Of a DNA stretch of 50,174 bases, positions 15,564-23,937 are shown piece by piece. The number at the start of each line of letters is the position of its first letter. The first letter of the stretch is position 1. The stretch is from an uncultured Collinsella sp. GTDB lineage: Bacteria > Actinomycetota > Coriobacteriia > Coriobacteriales > Coriobacteriaceae. The notes under the pieces are model-generated. The model did not search any database. It was not told where the DNA came from and worked only from the letters and a program-made list of their open reading frames with translations. The stretch lies in NCBI GenBank assembly GCA_900543505.1, contig UQSB01000010.1, forward strand, positions 1 to 50,174, in the 5' to 3' direction. A program made the position numbers and the translations under genes.

Positions 15564-16931
15564 CTACAAGCAAAAAGCCATATACAACGGAAGATGTGCC
15601 AGCTGTGCTTCGGCATCCCACTCGAGTTGTTTAGGATGCAGCACATATGCCGTCCCGATTTTTTTGTTAAAGCGTGCGCGGAACCGATCGAGGGAGATGG
15701 TCCCGTATTTGCGCGGCGACTTAACCTCGATGGGGCTGATGCGCGGCTTTCCAGCGGCATTGGCATAGGGCCGGGTAACGAGGAAGTCGATTTCCATGCG
15801 CTCCTCTCCCTCCTTCTTTCCGCTTTGAGAATAAAAGAAGAGCCTGTGACCATTGGCTTTTAGAGATTGAGCAACGTAGTTTTCGGTCAGCATTCCTTCG
15901 TTCAATCCGATGTCGCCGCGAAGCACGGCCCTGTAAACGTCTTCATCGGTATCGGTGTTGTCAGAGAAGGCAAGCGTTACAAGCAGGCCGGTGTCTGCCA
16001 TGTAGCACTTGAGGGCCGTTTGCTCCATGCTGAGCGAAAGGCCCACGCTCGGTTCGCTTGCGGCATAGCAGATATTGGCAATTCGCGCGTCTGCCAGCCA
16101 AAAGAAGGCTTCTTCGTAGGTGCGCATGCGTGCGTTTTTATCAAGTGAGGAAAGCTTGAATCGTTTTTCGTGCCTAGAGAGCTGGCCCGGGATGCCATCG
16201 AGTACGGAGACGACTTTGAATTCGTAACCGGTTGCAAAACGAGAGATATCGTTGCGATAGAGCTGGACGATTCGGCGCTTCGAAGCGTCGACGGGCGCAA
16301 AAGCGCGCTGTTCAACATAGATGGATACCGGCTCAGGCATGCCGCCTACGAGCATGTATTCGCGCATAAGGGAGAGCGCTCTGCGATGTAGGGCATCGGG
16401 GAGCGGCTTCATCTTGTTAAAACTCATGCGAATGAGATCGGCCAGCCCCTTTTCGTCCATGCCCCAAAGAAACTCCTCAAAGTCGAGGGGCTCAAGTTCC
16501 AAAGACTCTTCCTCGGACGGGATGACGATATCTTTAATGTTCTGCTTGATGCTGAGCAGGGATCCAGTTTCGATGTAGTCGTAACGTCCGTCTGCAACGA
16601 GATACTTGATGAGTCCGCGTGCTTGCGGGTACATCTGGACCTCGTCAAAGACGATAAGCGTCTCGTGTTCATAGAGTTTGACGTTATAGAAAACCGAGAG
16701 ATAGAGGAAAAGCGAGTCGAAGTCGGTGCGGTAGTCCTCAAAATATTGCTTAACTTCGGCAGGTGCTTGAAAGAAATCAATGACAAGGCAGGACTTGTAT
16801 TCGGTTTCTCCAAACATGCGGGCAAGCGTGCTCTTGCCGACGCGACGGGCTCCTTCAATAAGAAGTGCTGTTTTACCAGCGCTTTCATGCTTCCATTTTA
16901 GTAGTTTGTCATAGGCTTTTCGTTTAAGCAT
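15564..16931 (-). CDS. AAA+ ATPase with DUF4143 domain (first copy)
   Basis: A 455-aa protein of the AAA_14/DUF4143 family. The N-terminal ATPase has Walker A GARRVGKST (about residues 27-35) and Walker B LIVFDEVQ (about 92-99), plus the sensor ETGSLLSIK. The C-terminal half is DUF4143 with a PD-(D/E)xK-like pattern (MEIDFLVTR ... PIEVKSPRKYG). ATG at 16931 has GAGGTAG upstream; the open frame runs 16 codons further into the repeats. Base composition looks AT-richer than neighbours, suggesting transfer. Biological role of the family is not established. Three direct repeats of 33-bp period lie immediately upstream. Confidence 0.88.
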   Translation of the reverse strand: MLKRKAYDKLLKWKHESAGKTALLIEGARRVGKSTLARMFGETEYKSCLVIDFFQAPAEVKQYFEDYRTDFDSLFLYLSVFYNVKLYEHETLIVFDEVQMYPQARGLIKYLVADGRYDYIETGSLLSIKQNIKDIVIPSEEESLELEPLDFEEFLWGMDEKGLADLIRMSFNKMKPLPDALHRRALSLMREYMLVGGMPEPVSIYVEQRAFAPVDASKRRIVQLYRNDISRFATGYEFKVVSVLDGIPGQLSRHEKRFKLSSLDKNARMRTYEEAFFWLADARIANICYAASEPSVGLSLSMEQTALKCYMADTGLLVTLAFSDNTDTDEDVYRAVLRGDIGLNEGMLTENYVAQSLKANGHRLFFYSQSGKKEGEERMEIDFLVTRPYANAAGKPRISPIEVKSPRKYGTISLDRFRARFNKKIGTAYVLHPKQLEWDAEAQLAHLPLYMAFCL

Positions 16932-16943
16932 GGCTACCTCGTA

Positions 16944-17026
16944 CACGATATCCAGAACTTTTATAACCTGATTATGCACGATATCCAGAACTTCAGACCC
17001 TTAGATTTGCACGATATCCAGAACTT
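16944..17026 (-). promoter_or_regulatory. Three direct repeats, 33-bp period, upstream of first AAA+/DUF4143 gene
   Basis: The 17-bp unit AAGTTCTGGATATCGTG (minus strand) occurs at 16944-16960, 16977-16993 and 17010-17026, each start exactly 33 bp from the next. The spacers differ. The nearest copy ends 12 bp from the start codon, so it overlaps the leader and ribosome-site region. GATATC within the unit is self-complementary. Likely operator, possibly for the ATPase itself. Confidence 0.75.
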
Positions 17027-17219
17027 TGCACGATGTAAAAGCACATTATTGGCTCTTTCATTCGCAAGCCAGGTAAAGACGGTATGCCGATAGAAGAATT
17101 TAATGGGGGGTGTTCCTATAGTTTTGTCAACTGGGAAATGCTCTCCGTGCGACCGAATCGCGGCATGCTGACGCCAAGCCATTAGGCCGGTGGGCTTCAG
17201 TCTGCTCGGTGCGTTTCGG

Positions 17220-18377
17220 CTAGGCTGCGTAAGGCACCCTGTCTCGCATGACCGCGTAGATGACCTTCAGTCTCTTTCGCGCCAGCGCCTTGAGCGCCTT
17301 GCCGTGCGACATGCCCCGCTCCCGGCACCTGGTGTAGTAGTCGCCCCATCTCCCCTCTGTCCGGGTAAGGCAGTTACATGAGAATATGAGCAGGTTCTTC
17401 AGCCTCTTGTTGCCTTGGCGCGATGCCGTCACCGAGGAGATCGAGGTTCCCGACTGGCGGTTGCGCGGCGCCAGGCCGCAGTACGACGCGAGCCTGTCGT
17501 GACTGGGGAAGTCTTCGATGTCGATGGAGATCGCAAGCTCGGAAGCGGTTTTGGGCCCGATGCCCGGCACCGTCAGGAGGCATCGGTAGGTATCGTCGCC
17601 CTCGAGCAGGGCGGAGATCTCCGCCGTGATCGCCTCGATCTCCGCCGAGTTCTCGGATATCCTGCGCGCGAGCAGTTTCACCGCCCGGTCCTCGGCGGCG
17701 ACGACCGACGCATCCGGCCTTGTCGAGGAGGTTGTCGAGCGGACGAGGGCCTCGATCTTACCGCGCGCCGCCCCACGCGTGAGCGCCGCCGCCCTGCGGG
17801 GCCCGGCGTCGGCTACCGACCAGGCCCCGCCGAGGGATGCCATGAGCCTCAGCTGGGGTCCGTCGGACAGGTCGACCAGTGCCTCGAAGGCGGGGCACGA
17901 TTCCAGCAGGATGCTGCGCAGCCGGTTCTTATTCCTAGTGTTCTCGCAGGTCAGGAAGTTCCTCTGGGCGGCCAGCGCCCTCGCCGCCGCAATCGTCGGA
18001 CCCGGGTCTCCGACCGGCAGGAGCGCGTCGGGGATGCCAAGCGCCGTCTTCGCGATGACCATCGCGTCTCGCTCGTCGGTCTTGGCGTCGCCGGCGAAGA
18101 GCCTGGCGGCCCCGTGCGCCGCGAGTCCCGGCAGGTACGCCGCCGACATCCCGGCCGCCCTGGCGCGGGCGAGCGCGAGGGCGCCTATGTTGCGCGACTG
18201 GTCGACGACCACGAGCGCATCGGGGAAGCGGCCGAACAGCGAGTCCAGGTCGTCCTCCCTGTTCGCGACGGGGGTGCTCAACAGCACCTCGCCATCTCGA
18301 GTCGCGACGCATGCCCAGTGGGACGATTTCCCGACATCGAGCCCGATGACGGCTTCCGGCATTCTAATTGGTGCCAC
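17220..18377 (-). CDS. IS110-family transposase (intact)
   Basis: A 385-aa transposase/recombinase. The N-terminal RuvC-like DEDD domain starts AVIGLDVGKSSHWACV and includes GDAKTDERDAMVIAKTAL; the C-terminal Transposase_20 part has LLTVPGIGPKTASELAISI and the conserved serine region SGTSISSVTASRQGNKRLK. The GTG at 18377 is chosen because GGAGG lies 8 bp upstream; TTG at 18392 or ATG at 18362 are alternatives. No stop or frameshift interrupts it, so it may be active. Codon use is more GC-rich than the ATPase gene beside it. Such enzymes act with a bridge RNA made from the element's non-coding end. Confidence 0.93.
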   Translation of the reverse strand: MAPIRMPEAVIGLDVGKSSHWACVATRDGEVLLSTPVANREDDLDSLFGRFPDALVVVDQSRNIGALALARARAAGMSAAYLPGLAAHGAARLFAGDAKTDERDAMVIAKTALGIPDALLPVGDPGPTIAAARALAAQRNFLTCENTRNKNRLRSILLESCPAFEALVDLSDGPQLRLMASLGGAWSVADAGPRRAAALTRGAARGKIEALVRSTTSSTRPDASVVAAEDRAVKLLARRISENSAEIEAITAEISALLEGDDTYRCLLTVPGIGPKTASELAISIDIEDFPSHDRLASYCGLAPRNRQSGTSISSVTASRQGNKRLKNLLIFSCNCLTRTEGRWGDYYTRCRERGMSHGKALKALARKRLKVIYAVMRDRVPYAA

Positions 18378-18610
18378 GGTGGTATCCTCCAATCGGTAGG
18401 CCGATCGGAACCCCTCCCCGCGACACCCACATTACCTGGCCGTGGCGCTTGCGCCCGGCAGTTTCCTATCAGTCGTCCGGAGCGGCGAGCGCCCCCGGTG
18501 GCAACACCCCCCGGGCCCTCTACGGGGCAGGGGCAGACGGCCATCCGGAGGCGCCCGATCGGCGGCCCCTCGGGGCTTGCCCGTATCGTAGGCAATGCGC
18601 CGAATGCTCG
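18378..18610 (-). ncRNA. Candidate bridge RNA region of the IS110 element
   Basis: About 230 bp of GC-rich non-coding DNA directly upstream of the transposase. Several self-complementary segments can be seen (CCGATCGGCCTACCGATT, GGCGCTTGCGCC, a run of G/C-rich complementary tracts at 18515-18575). In IS110-group elements this end encodes a structured RNA with target- and donor-binding loops. The loops cannot be assigned without the element ends and the empty target site. Confidence 0.4.
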
Positions 18611-18847
18611 CCATCGAAATTTATCGATGGCCTATTTCAGACTGTAATGGGGCGACCTCTAGAGATGAATGCTCGGTGCAAAAACAAGCGCCCCAAAGAA
18701 TGATTTCTCCAATTCATATGTATCCCTCGGCTAACTTAGGGCATAATGCAAAAAGTGCGACATGGCTAACTTACGGAGGCGCACCGATGGCGCACGGTCA
18801 GCCGGTCGCCAAGCATTCAACCCGTTTCCAAGTGAGAGGGAGACAAC
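18611..18847. other. Intergenic region upstream of eno
   Basis: No gene seen. A small hairpin GCCATCGA/TCGATGGC is at about 18608-18629. A -10-like CATAAT at 18742-18747 is a possible eno promoter element but no good -35 box stands at the right distance. The eno ribosome site GAGAGGGAGA ends the region. Confidence 0.4.
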
Positions 18848-20137
18848 ATGAGCGATATTTTGGATGTCTACGGTCGCGAGGTGCTCGACAGCCGCGGCAA
18901 CCCCACCGTCGAGGTCGAGGTTGTACTCGAGGACGGCAGCTTCGGTCGCGCGATGGTGCCTTCGGGCGCATCGACCGGTGCCTTTGAGGCCTGCGAGCTG
19001 CGCGACGGCGACAAGGGTCGCTACCTGGGCAAGGGCGTCTCGCAGGCCGTCGAGCACGTCAACAACGAGTGCGCCAACGCCGTCGTGGGCCTCGACGCCT
19101 TCGACCAGCGCGCCGTCGATGCCGCGCTAATCGCCGCCGACGGTACGCCCAACAAGACCAAGCTCGGCGCCAACGCCATCCTGGGCGTGTCGCTGGCCGT
19201 CGCCCGCGCCGCTGCCGAGTCGGCGGGCCTTTCGCTGTACCAGTACCTGGGTGGCGTCAACGCCCACCTGCTGCCCACACCTATGATGAACATCCTTAAC
19301 GGCGGCGTGCATGCCGACAACAACGTTGACTTCCAGGAGTTCATGATCATGCCGGTGGGCGCCCCGAGCTTTGCCGAGGGCCTGCGCTGGTGCGCCGAGG
19401 TCTATCACACCCTCAAGGGCGTGCTGCACGAGGCGGGCTTGGGCGGCGGTGTGGGCGACGAGGGCGGCTTTGCGCCCAACCTCAAGACCAACGCCGAGCC
19501 GTTCGAGTACATCACCAAGGCCGTCGAGAAGGCCGGCTTTAAGCCCGGCATCGACTTCATGTACGCCATGGACCCGGCATCGACCGAGTTCTACAACGCC
19601 GAGACCGGCATGTACGAGCTCAAGGGCGAGGGCGTGGAGTACACGAGTGCCCAGATGGTCGATTACTGGGAGAAGCTCGTCGACACCTATCCCATCATCT
19701 CCATCGAGGACGGCATGGCCGAGGAGGACTGGGACGGCTGGGTCGAGCTTACCCGTCGCATTGGCAACAAGGTGCAGCTGGTGGGCGACGACCTGTTCGT
19801 CACCAACACCGAGCGCCTTAAGAAGGGCATCGAGCTGGGTGCCGCCAACGCGATCCTGGTCAAGGTCAACCAGATCGGCACACTCACCGAGTCGCTCGAG
19901 GCCATCGAGACCGCCAAGGAGGCCGGCTATGCTTGCATCGTGAGCCACCGCTCCGGCGAGACCGAGGATTCCACGATCGCCGACCTGGTCGTGGGCGTCA
20001 ATGCCGGCCAGATCAAGTCGGGCGCCCCGTGCCGCAGCGACCGTATCGCCAAGTACAATCAGCTCATCCGCATCGAGGACGAGCTCGAGGGCAGCGCGCG
20101 CTACGCCGGTAAGACCGCGTTCTACAACATTCGCTAA
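18848..20137 (+). CDS. eno: Enolase
   Basis: A 429-aa enolase converting 2-phosphoglycerate to phosphoenolpyruvate. Conserved blocks: VYGREVLDSRGNPTVEVEV, VPSGASTGAFEACELRD, LGANAILGVSLAVARAAA, MNILNGGVHADNNVDFQEFM, GDEGGFAPNL, SIEDGMAEEDWDGW, GDDLFVTN, VKVNQIGTLTE and the signature SHRSGETEDSTIADL. Full length. PEP is also the phosphoryl donor for the PTS systems in this window. Followed by a strong terminator. Confidence 0.98.
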   Translation: MSDILDVYGREVLDSRGNPTVEVEVVLEDGSFGRAMVPSGASTGAFEACELRDGDKGRYLGKGVSQAVEHVNNECANAVVGLDAFDQRAVDAALIAADGTPNKTKLGANAILGVSLAVARAAAESAGLSLYQYLGGVNAHLLPTPMMNILNGGVHADNNVDFQEFMIMPVGAPSFAEGLRWCAEVYHTLKGVLHEAGLGGGVGDEGGFAPNLKTNAEPFEYITKAVEKAGFKPGIDFMYAMDPASTEFYNAETGMYELKGEGVEYTSAQMVDYWEKLVDTYPIISIEDGMAEEDWDGWVELTRRIGNKVQLVGDDLFVTNTERLKKGIELGAANAILVKVNQIGTLTESLEAIETAKEAGYACIVSHRSGETEDSTIADLVVGVNAGQIKSGAPCRSDRIAKYNQLIRIEDELEGSARYAGKTAFYNIR

Positions 20138-20209
20138 ACGGGCGAATTTGGCGAGGGGGAGGCTGACTCGGTTCCGTCCCGCCTTGACTGGATGCTGCAA
20201 AGCGCCATG

Positions 20210-20241
20210 GGCGCTGGGCCATACGGCTCAGCGCCTTTTTT
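20210..20241 (+). terminator. Rho-independent terminator after eno
   Basis: Stem GGCGCTGGGCC / GGCTCAGCGCC with an ATAC loop and six T. Confidence 0.85.
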
Positions 20242-20332
20242 ATGTCGAGCAAAGGCTGGCGAAGGCGGTGCAGGCGCTCGTGCTATAACTAAAGGACTTA
20301 GCGCAAACAAACCTCAACCGCACAAGGCGCAC

Positions 20333-21094
20333 ATGGATCAGATTTACGACAACAGGTACTATTCCGCCGGTTCGCGCGAGCCGTCGCCTCGCCGTGCGCG
20401 CACGGTGCAGCTCGGTGGGTCCGCTTATGCCGGCGCCGACCGCTCCACGCAGCGCCCGACAAGTACCTCGCGCCCCAATGCTCAATCAAATACCTTGGCA
20501 GATGGACCGGTGCGCCCGGCACGTTCGTCGCATGCGTCGCGTCCCTCGGCCCAGACGCACGACAGGTCGAGCAGGCCTTCGAGCCGTCTTTCGGGCTCGG
20601 ACTTTATGCGCTACGCCAACGACAATGCGGTGGTCAAGGCGATCTATGACTTTACGCATGGCTCTCTGCGTCCGCTGTTTATCGGTATCGTGGTGGCGCT
20701 GGCGCTCGTGAGCCTGTATTTTCCCGTACGCGACCTGTACGTGGCAAAACGCTCGAGCGACATCTTGGCCAAGCAGGTCGAGATTCGCCAGCAATACAAT
20801 GATGAGCTGCAAAAAAGCGTCGACAAGCTGCTCTCGGAGGAGGGTATCAAGGACGCGGCGTCCGAGGACCTGGGCCTGGTGATGCCCGGCGAGAAGAAGA
20901 TTGACGTGCTAGGCTTGGACGACGATTCGGACTCGTCGTCGAGCAAAAAGTCCTCAAACGCCAAGAAGGCCAGCGAAGTGGCCAAGGAAATCGAAGAAGT
21001 CGGCAAGGACGCGCCGTGGTACATCCAGGCGCTCGACATGCTGTTTGGGTTTAACGGCGTCGAGGGCCAGACGGTCGTGTCCAACGGCAAATAG
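20333..21094 (+). CDS. Septum formation initiator (FtsB/DivIC-like) protein
   Basis: A 253-aa single-pass membrane protein. Residues 1 to about 90 are a disordered Arg/Ser/Pro-rich cytoplasmic region. One transmembrane segment (LFIGIVVALALVSLYFPV, about residues 115-132) is followed by a coiled coil (SSDILAKQVEIRQQYNDEL) and a Ser/Lys-rich tail. This order, and the position between eno and a Ppx/GppA gene, match actinobacterial FtsB/DivIC-family divisome proteins. ATG at 20333 chosen; the open frame continues upstream through the eno terminator, and the ribosome site (AAGG) is weak. Confidence 0.8.
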   Translation: MDQIYDNRYYSAGSREPSPRRARTVQLGGSAYAGADRSTQRPTSTSRPNAQSNTLADGPVRPARSSHASRPSAQTHDRSSRPSSRLSGSDFMRYANDNAVVKAIYDFTHGSLRPLFIGIVVALALVSLYFPVRDLYVAKRSSDILAKQVEIRQQYNDELQKSVDKLLSEEGIKDAASEDLGLVMPGEKKIDVLGLDDDSDSSSSKKSSNAKKASEVAKEIEEVGKDAPWYIQALDMLFGFNGVEGQTVVSNGK

Positions 21095-21114
21095 CGCCCG
21101 GAGGGGAGCCCGCA

Positions 21115-22119
21115 ATGACAAATTGCAAACGCTATAAGGTGGCCGCGATCGACCTGGGAACGGTGTCGTCGCGACTGGTGTTGGCCCAGGTCGAGGGCGG
21201 AGCGATTGTGGAATCGTCCAAGCATACCGAGATTACCGACCTGGGCGAGGGCGTGGACGCGACGGGGCGCTTCTGCGAGGCGGCTGTCGAGCGTGTGCTC
21301 GCTGCGTGCCGCATGTTTGTGGACGAGGCCCGTGCCTTTGGGGCCGTGTGCGTCTGCACCACGTGTACGAGCGCCGCGCGCGATGCGTCCAATGCCGCGC
21401 TGCTGTTGGACGGCCTGCGCGATCTGGGGCTTGAGCCACAGGTGATTCCGGGTGAGGTCGAGGCGCGCCTGACGTTTTTCGGCGTGGCGCACGACTTTGC
21501 CGGCGAGCGCATCATTGTTGCCGATTCGGGCGGCGGATCCACGGAGCTCGCGACGGGCGTCTATGCGCCGGAGCGTGGGGTCTTTGCGCTGGAGGGCACG
21601 CGTTCGCTGGACATTGGCTGCCGTCGTTTGACGGAGCGCTTCTTCTCGGTGCTGCCGCCTGCGGACGGCGAGCTTGCTGCCGCCGCCAACTGGGCGGGCG
21701 AGCAGTTCGCTGCCTATTTTGAAGGCCTGCCGAGCAATTTTGAACGCGCCGAGCGCTTGGTCGCGGTGGGTGGCACCGTCACCACGCTCGTGGCGCTCGT
21801 TCATGAGCTGGAACCGTACGATTCGAGCTTTGTGCACCTGCGCGAGCTTTCGCTGGATCAGGTTTCGGCTGCTATCGAGCGCATGTCCACGCTGGATGTT
21901 GCAGGCATTGCCGCGCTGCCGGGCGTGCAGCCCAAACGCGCGGGCGTGATTCTCGCTGGCGCCGTGGTGATCCGCGAGCTTATGCGAGCCGGCGGCTACG
22001 ACACGCTCGCCGTAAGCGAGAACAGCCTACTCGCCGGCATGGCCGCTACCATCAATGAGGTTCTCGACGGCGCGACCCCCACCATCGCCTGGACCCCCAG
22101 CCTCAGCGCCCTCCAATAA
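21115..22119 (+). CDS. Ppx/GppA-family exopolyphosphatase
   Basis: A 334-aa ASKHA-fold phosphatase. Phosphate-binding motifs: AAIDLGTVSSRLVLAQV at the N-terminus, CTTCTSAARDASN, VADSGGGSTELATGV and VAVGGTVTTLVAL. It cleaves terminal phosphate from polyphosphate and/or pppGpp; the two activities cannot be separated by reading. The length fits the short actinobacterial Ppx type without the C-terminal HD domain. Co-directional with the DivIC-like gene, 20 bp gap, ribosome site GGAGGGGAG. Confidence 0.9.
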   Translation: MTNCKRYKVAAIDLGTVSSRLVLAQVEGGAIVESSKHTEITDLGEGVDATGRFCEAAVERVLAACRMFVDEARAFGAVCVCTTCTSAARDASNAALLLDGLRDLGLEPQVIPGEVEARLTFFGVAHDFAGERIIVADSGGGSTELATGVYAPERGVFALEGTRSLDIGCRRLTERFFSVLPPADGELAAAANWAGEQFAAYFEGLPSNFERAERLVAVGGTVTTLVALVHELEPYDSSFVHLRELSLDQVSAAIERMSTLDVAGIAALPGVQPKRAGVILAGAVVIRELMRAGGYDTLAVSENSLLAGMAATINEVLDGATPTIAWTPSLSALQ

Positions 22120-22185
22120 GTTGCGGTGAAATATGGACTAAAATCGCCCTTTCGGGCCCCAAACAGTCCCTATTCCACCGCAACT
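22119..22185 (+). terminator. Long imperfect hairpin after ppx
   Basis: 21-bp arms (22119-22139 and 22165-22185, 19 of 21 pairs) beginning at the last base of the ppx stop codon, with GCCCTTTCGGGC in the loop. No clear T-run follows. Confidence 0.5.
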
Positions 22186-22191
22186 CAACAA

Positions 22192-22244
22192 CCGGCACTT
22201 AGGGACGTTCCTTTTCTGCCGGCACCTGGGGACAGTCCTTGCGG
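22192..22244 (-). repeat. TGCCGGCA / AAGGAACGTCCC dispersed repeat, copy 1
   Basis: On the minus strand it reads GCAAGGACTGTCCCCAGG, TGCCGGCAGAAAAGGAACGT, CCCTAAGTGCCG. Two further copies lie at 31065-31116 and 33311-33360 on the plus strand. All are in intergenic DNA. Confidence 0.65.
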
Positions 22245-22260
22245 GGCGTCCCCACAGCGC

Positions 22261-23562
22261 CTATGCCAGCTTGTCGATTTGCCCAATCTCCCAAAGCGGA
22301 ATATTGACGAGCATGCCTTCATCTCTATATGCCGCCAGGGAGGTCCTCACACAACGCATGAGCTTGAATTTTTCGCAGGCTATTTTCAGGCTCTTTGCTT
22401 TGAGGTTCTCCGCCGCCTTGACCTCAAGCGGAAGCACGGTTCCCGCATGGTCGATGGCAAAGTCGGTTTCGGCATTGCCGGAGGTAGAGGACCAGTACGC
22501 AGGACTTTTGCCTTGCAGCAAGAGTTCCTGTGCGACATATTGCTCGGTGAGCGAGCCCTTAAACTCAGTGAAAACAGCGGATCCGTTTAGGACGATGGTC
22601 GGGGGGAGGCTGGAGAGCGCTCCAAGGATGCCGGTGTCAATGCAAAATAGTTTGAAGCCCGAGAGATCCTCATAGCTCAAGAGCGGTGCTCTGAGGGCAG
22701 AAACGCGCGGAACCTTATGAACGATTCCGTAGTCCGCGAGCCACTGGAGGCTTTCCTCAAAATCGCGTGCGCGCGCTCCGGGGCGAAGGGCGCCATAGAC
22801 AAACTTCTTGTTCTCCTTGGCAAGCTGGCCGGGAAGGGATTTCCAAACCAACCTCATGCGCTCGACGATGCGGGCGGGTGCATGTTTGCCAAAATCGGAT
22901 TCGTAAGCCTCGATGATTTGCTGCTGAAGCCTTCGGGCTTCGATGAAGTCGCGTGTCTCGGCGAAAGCGGAGACAACTTCGGGCATACCACCGACAACAA
23001 GGTATTCCTTGAGCAAGTGCTCGAGCTTTTCGGTAACGTTTGCTAGAAGGTTCATGTCTGCGGCAAGGATGGCGTCGGCGAGCGGGTTGCCGTCGACGGC
23101 ACGAACGAACTCGGCAAACCCCATGGGACGCATGGTGAGCTGGTCGATTTTGCCGACGGGAAATGACTCGTTTTCGCGTCGGAGCGCGAGACCCATATAG
23201 GAGCCGGCTGCTACGATGTGGTATTCGGGTGCAAGTTCGTTGAAGTACTTGAGCGAGGTGATCCCGTGTGGCGCCTCTTGGATCTCGTCGAAGATGATGA
23301 GCGTGTCTGCCGGCGTTATGGTTTGGCCACTTAGGAGTTCTATCTGGGAGATGATGCGCTTGGGGTCGAGGTCCCCATCGAACAGCGAACGTGCGCTCGG
23401 CTCGAGCATAAAGTCAAAACGAATGACGTTTCGATACTGCTGGCTTGCGAATTTGTTAAGAAGCCACGTCTTTCCTGTCTGGCGGGCTCCCTTAAGCAAG
23501 AGAGGTTTGCGATTCGCCCTTGATTTCCAAGCGATAAGTTCACTCATAAGCTGTCGTTGCAT
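22261..23562 (-). CDS. AAA+ ATPase with DUF4143 domain (second copy)
   Basis: A 433-aa AAA_14/DUF4143 protein, related in architecture to the one at 15.6-16.9 kb but clearly different in sequence. Walker A is GARQTGKTW (about residues 25-33), Walker B LIIFDEIQEA; the sensor region reads VAAGSYMGLALRR. The DUF4143 half ends with a PD-(D/E)xK-like pattern (ETDFAIDH ... LPLEVKAAENLKAKSL). ATG at 23562 has GGGAGG 4 bp upstream. AT-richer than its neighbours by eye. Preceded by 33-bp tandem repeats. Function of the family unknown; proposals include defence or stress-linked DNA processing, none proven here. Confidence 0.88.
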   Translation of the reverse strand: MQRQLMSELIAWKSRANRKPLLLKGARQTGKTWLLNKFASQQYRNVIRFDFMLEPSARSLFDGDLDPKRIISQIELLSGQTITPADTLIIFDEIQEAPHGITSLKYFNELAPEYHIVAAGSYMGLALRRENESFPVGKIDQLTMRPMGFAEFVRAVDGNPLADAILAADMNLLANVTEKLEHLLKEYLVVGGMPEVVSAFAETRDFIEARRLQQQIIEAYESDFGKHAPARIVERMRLVWKSLPGQLAKENKKFVYGALRPGARARDFEESLQWLADYGIVHKVPRVSALRAPLLSYEDLSGFKLFCIDTGILGALSSLPPTIVLNGSAVFTEFKGSLTEQYVAQELLLQGKSPAYWSSTSGNAETDFAIDHAGTVLPLEVKAAENLKAKSLKIACEKFKLMRCVRTSLAAYRDEGMLVNIPLWEIGQIDKLA

Positions 23563-23612
23563 ATTGCCTCCCAACCCTCTCGGCTAGTATAAGGCCATAT
23601 GCGCGTTTCCCT

Positions 23613-23697
23613 TGGAAAATGTGCGAGACAACCACGTTTTTCCATCGAAAAATGTGCGAGACAACCACGTTCTTCCATCGAAAAATGTGTGAGGAAA
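23613..23697 (-). promoter_or_regulatory. Direct repeats, 33-bp period, upstream of second AAA+/DUF4143 gene
   Basis: On the minus strand, CTCGCACATTTTTCGATGG followed by AA(A/G)AACGTGGTTGT occurs twice in full and a third time in part (CTCGCACATTTTCCAAGGG), with successive units exactly 33 bp apart. The sequence is unrelated to the repeats at 16.9-17.0 kb but the period is the same. A -10-like TATACT lies at 23586-23591 between the repeats and the start codon. Confidence 0.72.
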
Positions 23698-23771
23698 CTC
23701 ATTGGGTGAGTGGAAAAAAGTAGTCAAAAAAGCTACGTCCCAAATTAGCTGCCCTGCAGTTGACGGCATCT

Positions 23772-23811
23772 AAAAGAAACGGGCCCGCATCCCAAAGGGA
23801 TACGGGCCCGT
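23772..23811 (-). terminator. Terminator of tRNA-Leu
   Basis: Stem ACGGGCCCGTATCCC with GGGATGCGGGCCCGT, loop TTT, then TTTCTTTT on the minus strand, directly downstream of the tRNA gene. Confidence 0.85.
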
Positions 23812-23822
23812 AGACAATACGT

Positions 23823-23906
23823 GGTAGGGGCGGTGGGACTCGAACCCACAATCCTTGCGGCGAGAGATTTTAAGTCTCCTGCGTATGCCAATTCCGCCAC
23901 GCCCCC
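23823..23906 (-). tRNA. tRNA-Leu (anticodon UAA)
   Basis: On the minus strand the gene starts GGGGGCGTGGCGGAATTGGC (acceptor and D arm), has anticodon loop ACTTAAAAT with anticodon TAA, a long variable arm typical of leucine tRNAs (CTCGCCGCAAGGAT), a T arm GTGGGTTCGAGTCCCAC and an encoded CCA end. Reads TTA codons, which are rare in this GC-rich genome. Confidence 0.96.
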
Positions 23907-23937
23907 GTGAGACTAGAAGTCTAGCACAAGCCGTCCG

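Larger units (their letters stand above)
17180..18610 (-). mobile_element. IS110-family insertion sequence (approximate limits)
   Basis: The transposase plus flanking non-coding sequence. Members of the family usually lack terminal inverted repeats and flanking duplications, so the ends cannot be fixed from one copy; the limits given are estimates. The long non-coding side is upstream of the transposase (above 18377), the short side downstream (below 17220), which is the arrangement of the IS110 group rather than IS1111. It lies between an AAA+/DUF4143 gene and eno. Confidence 0.6.

Noticed and set aside
16944..17026. CRISPR array
   Set aside because: Only three units of 17 bp with 16-bp spacers, no cas genes, and placement directly at a gene start; better explained as operator repeats.
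23584..23769. 61-aa minus-strand protein with repeated RTFFDGKTWLS
   Set aside because: The 11-residue repeat is just the 33-bp DNA repeat read in frame (33 is divisible by 3); it lacks a ribosome site and overlaps the ATPase control region.
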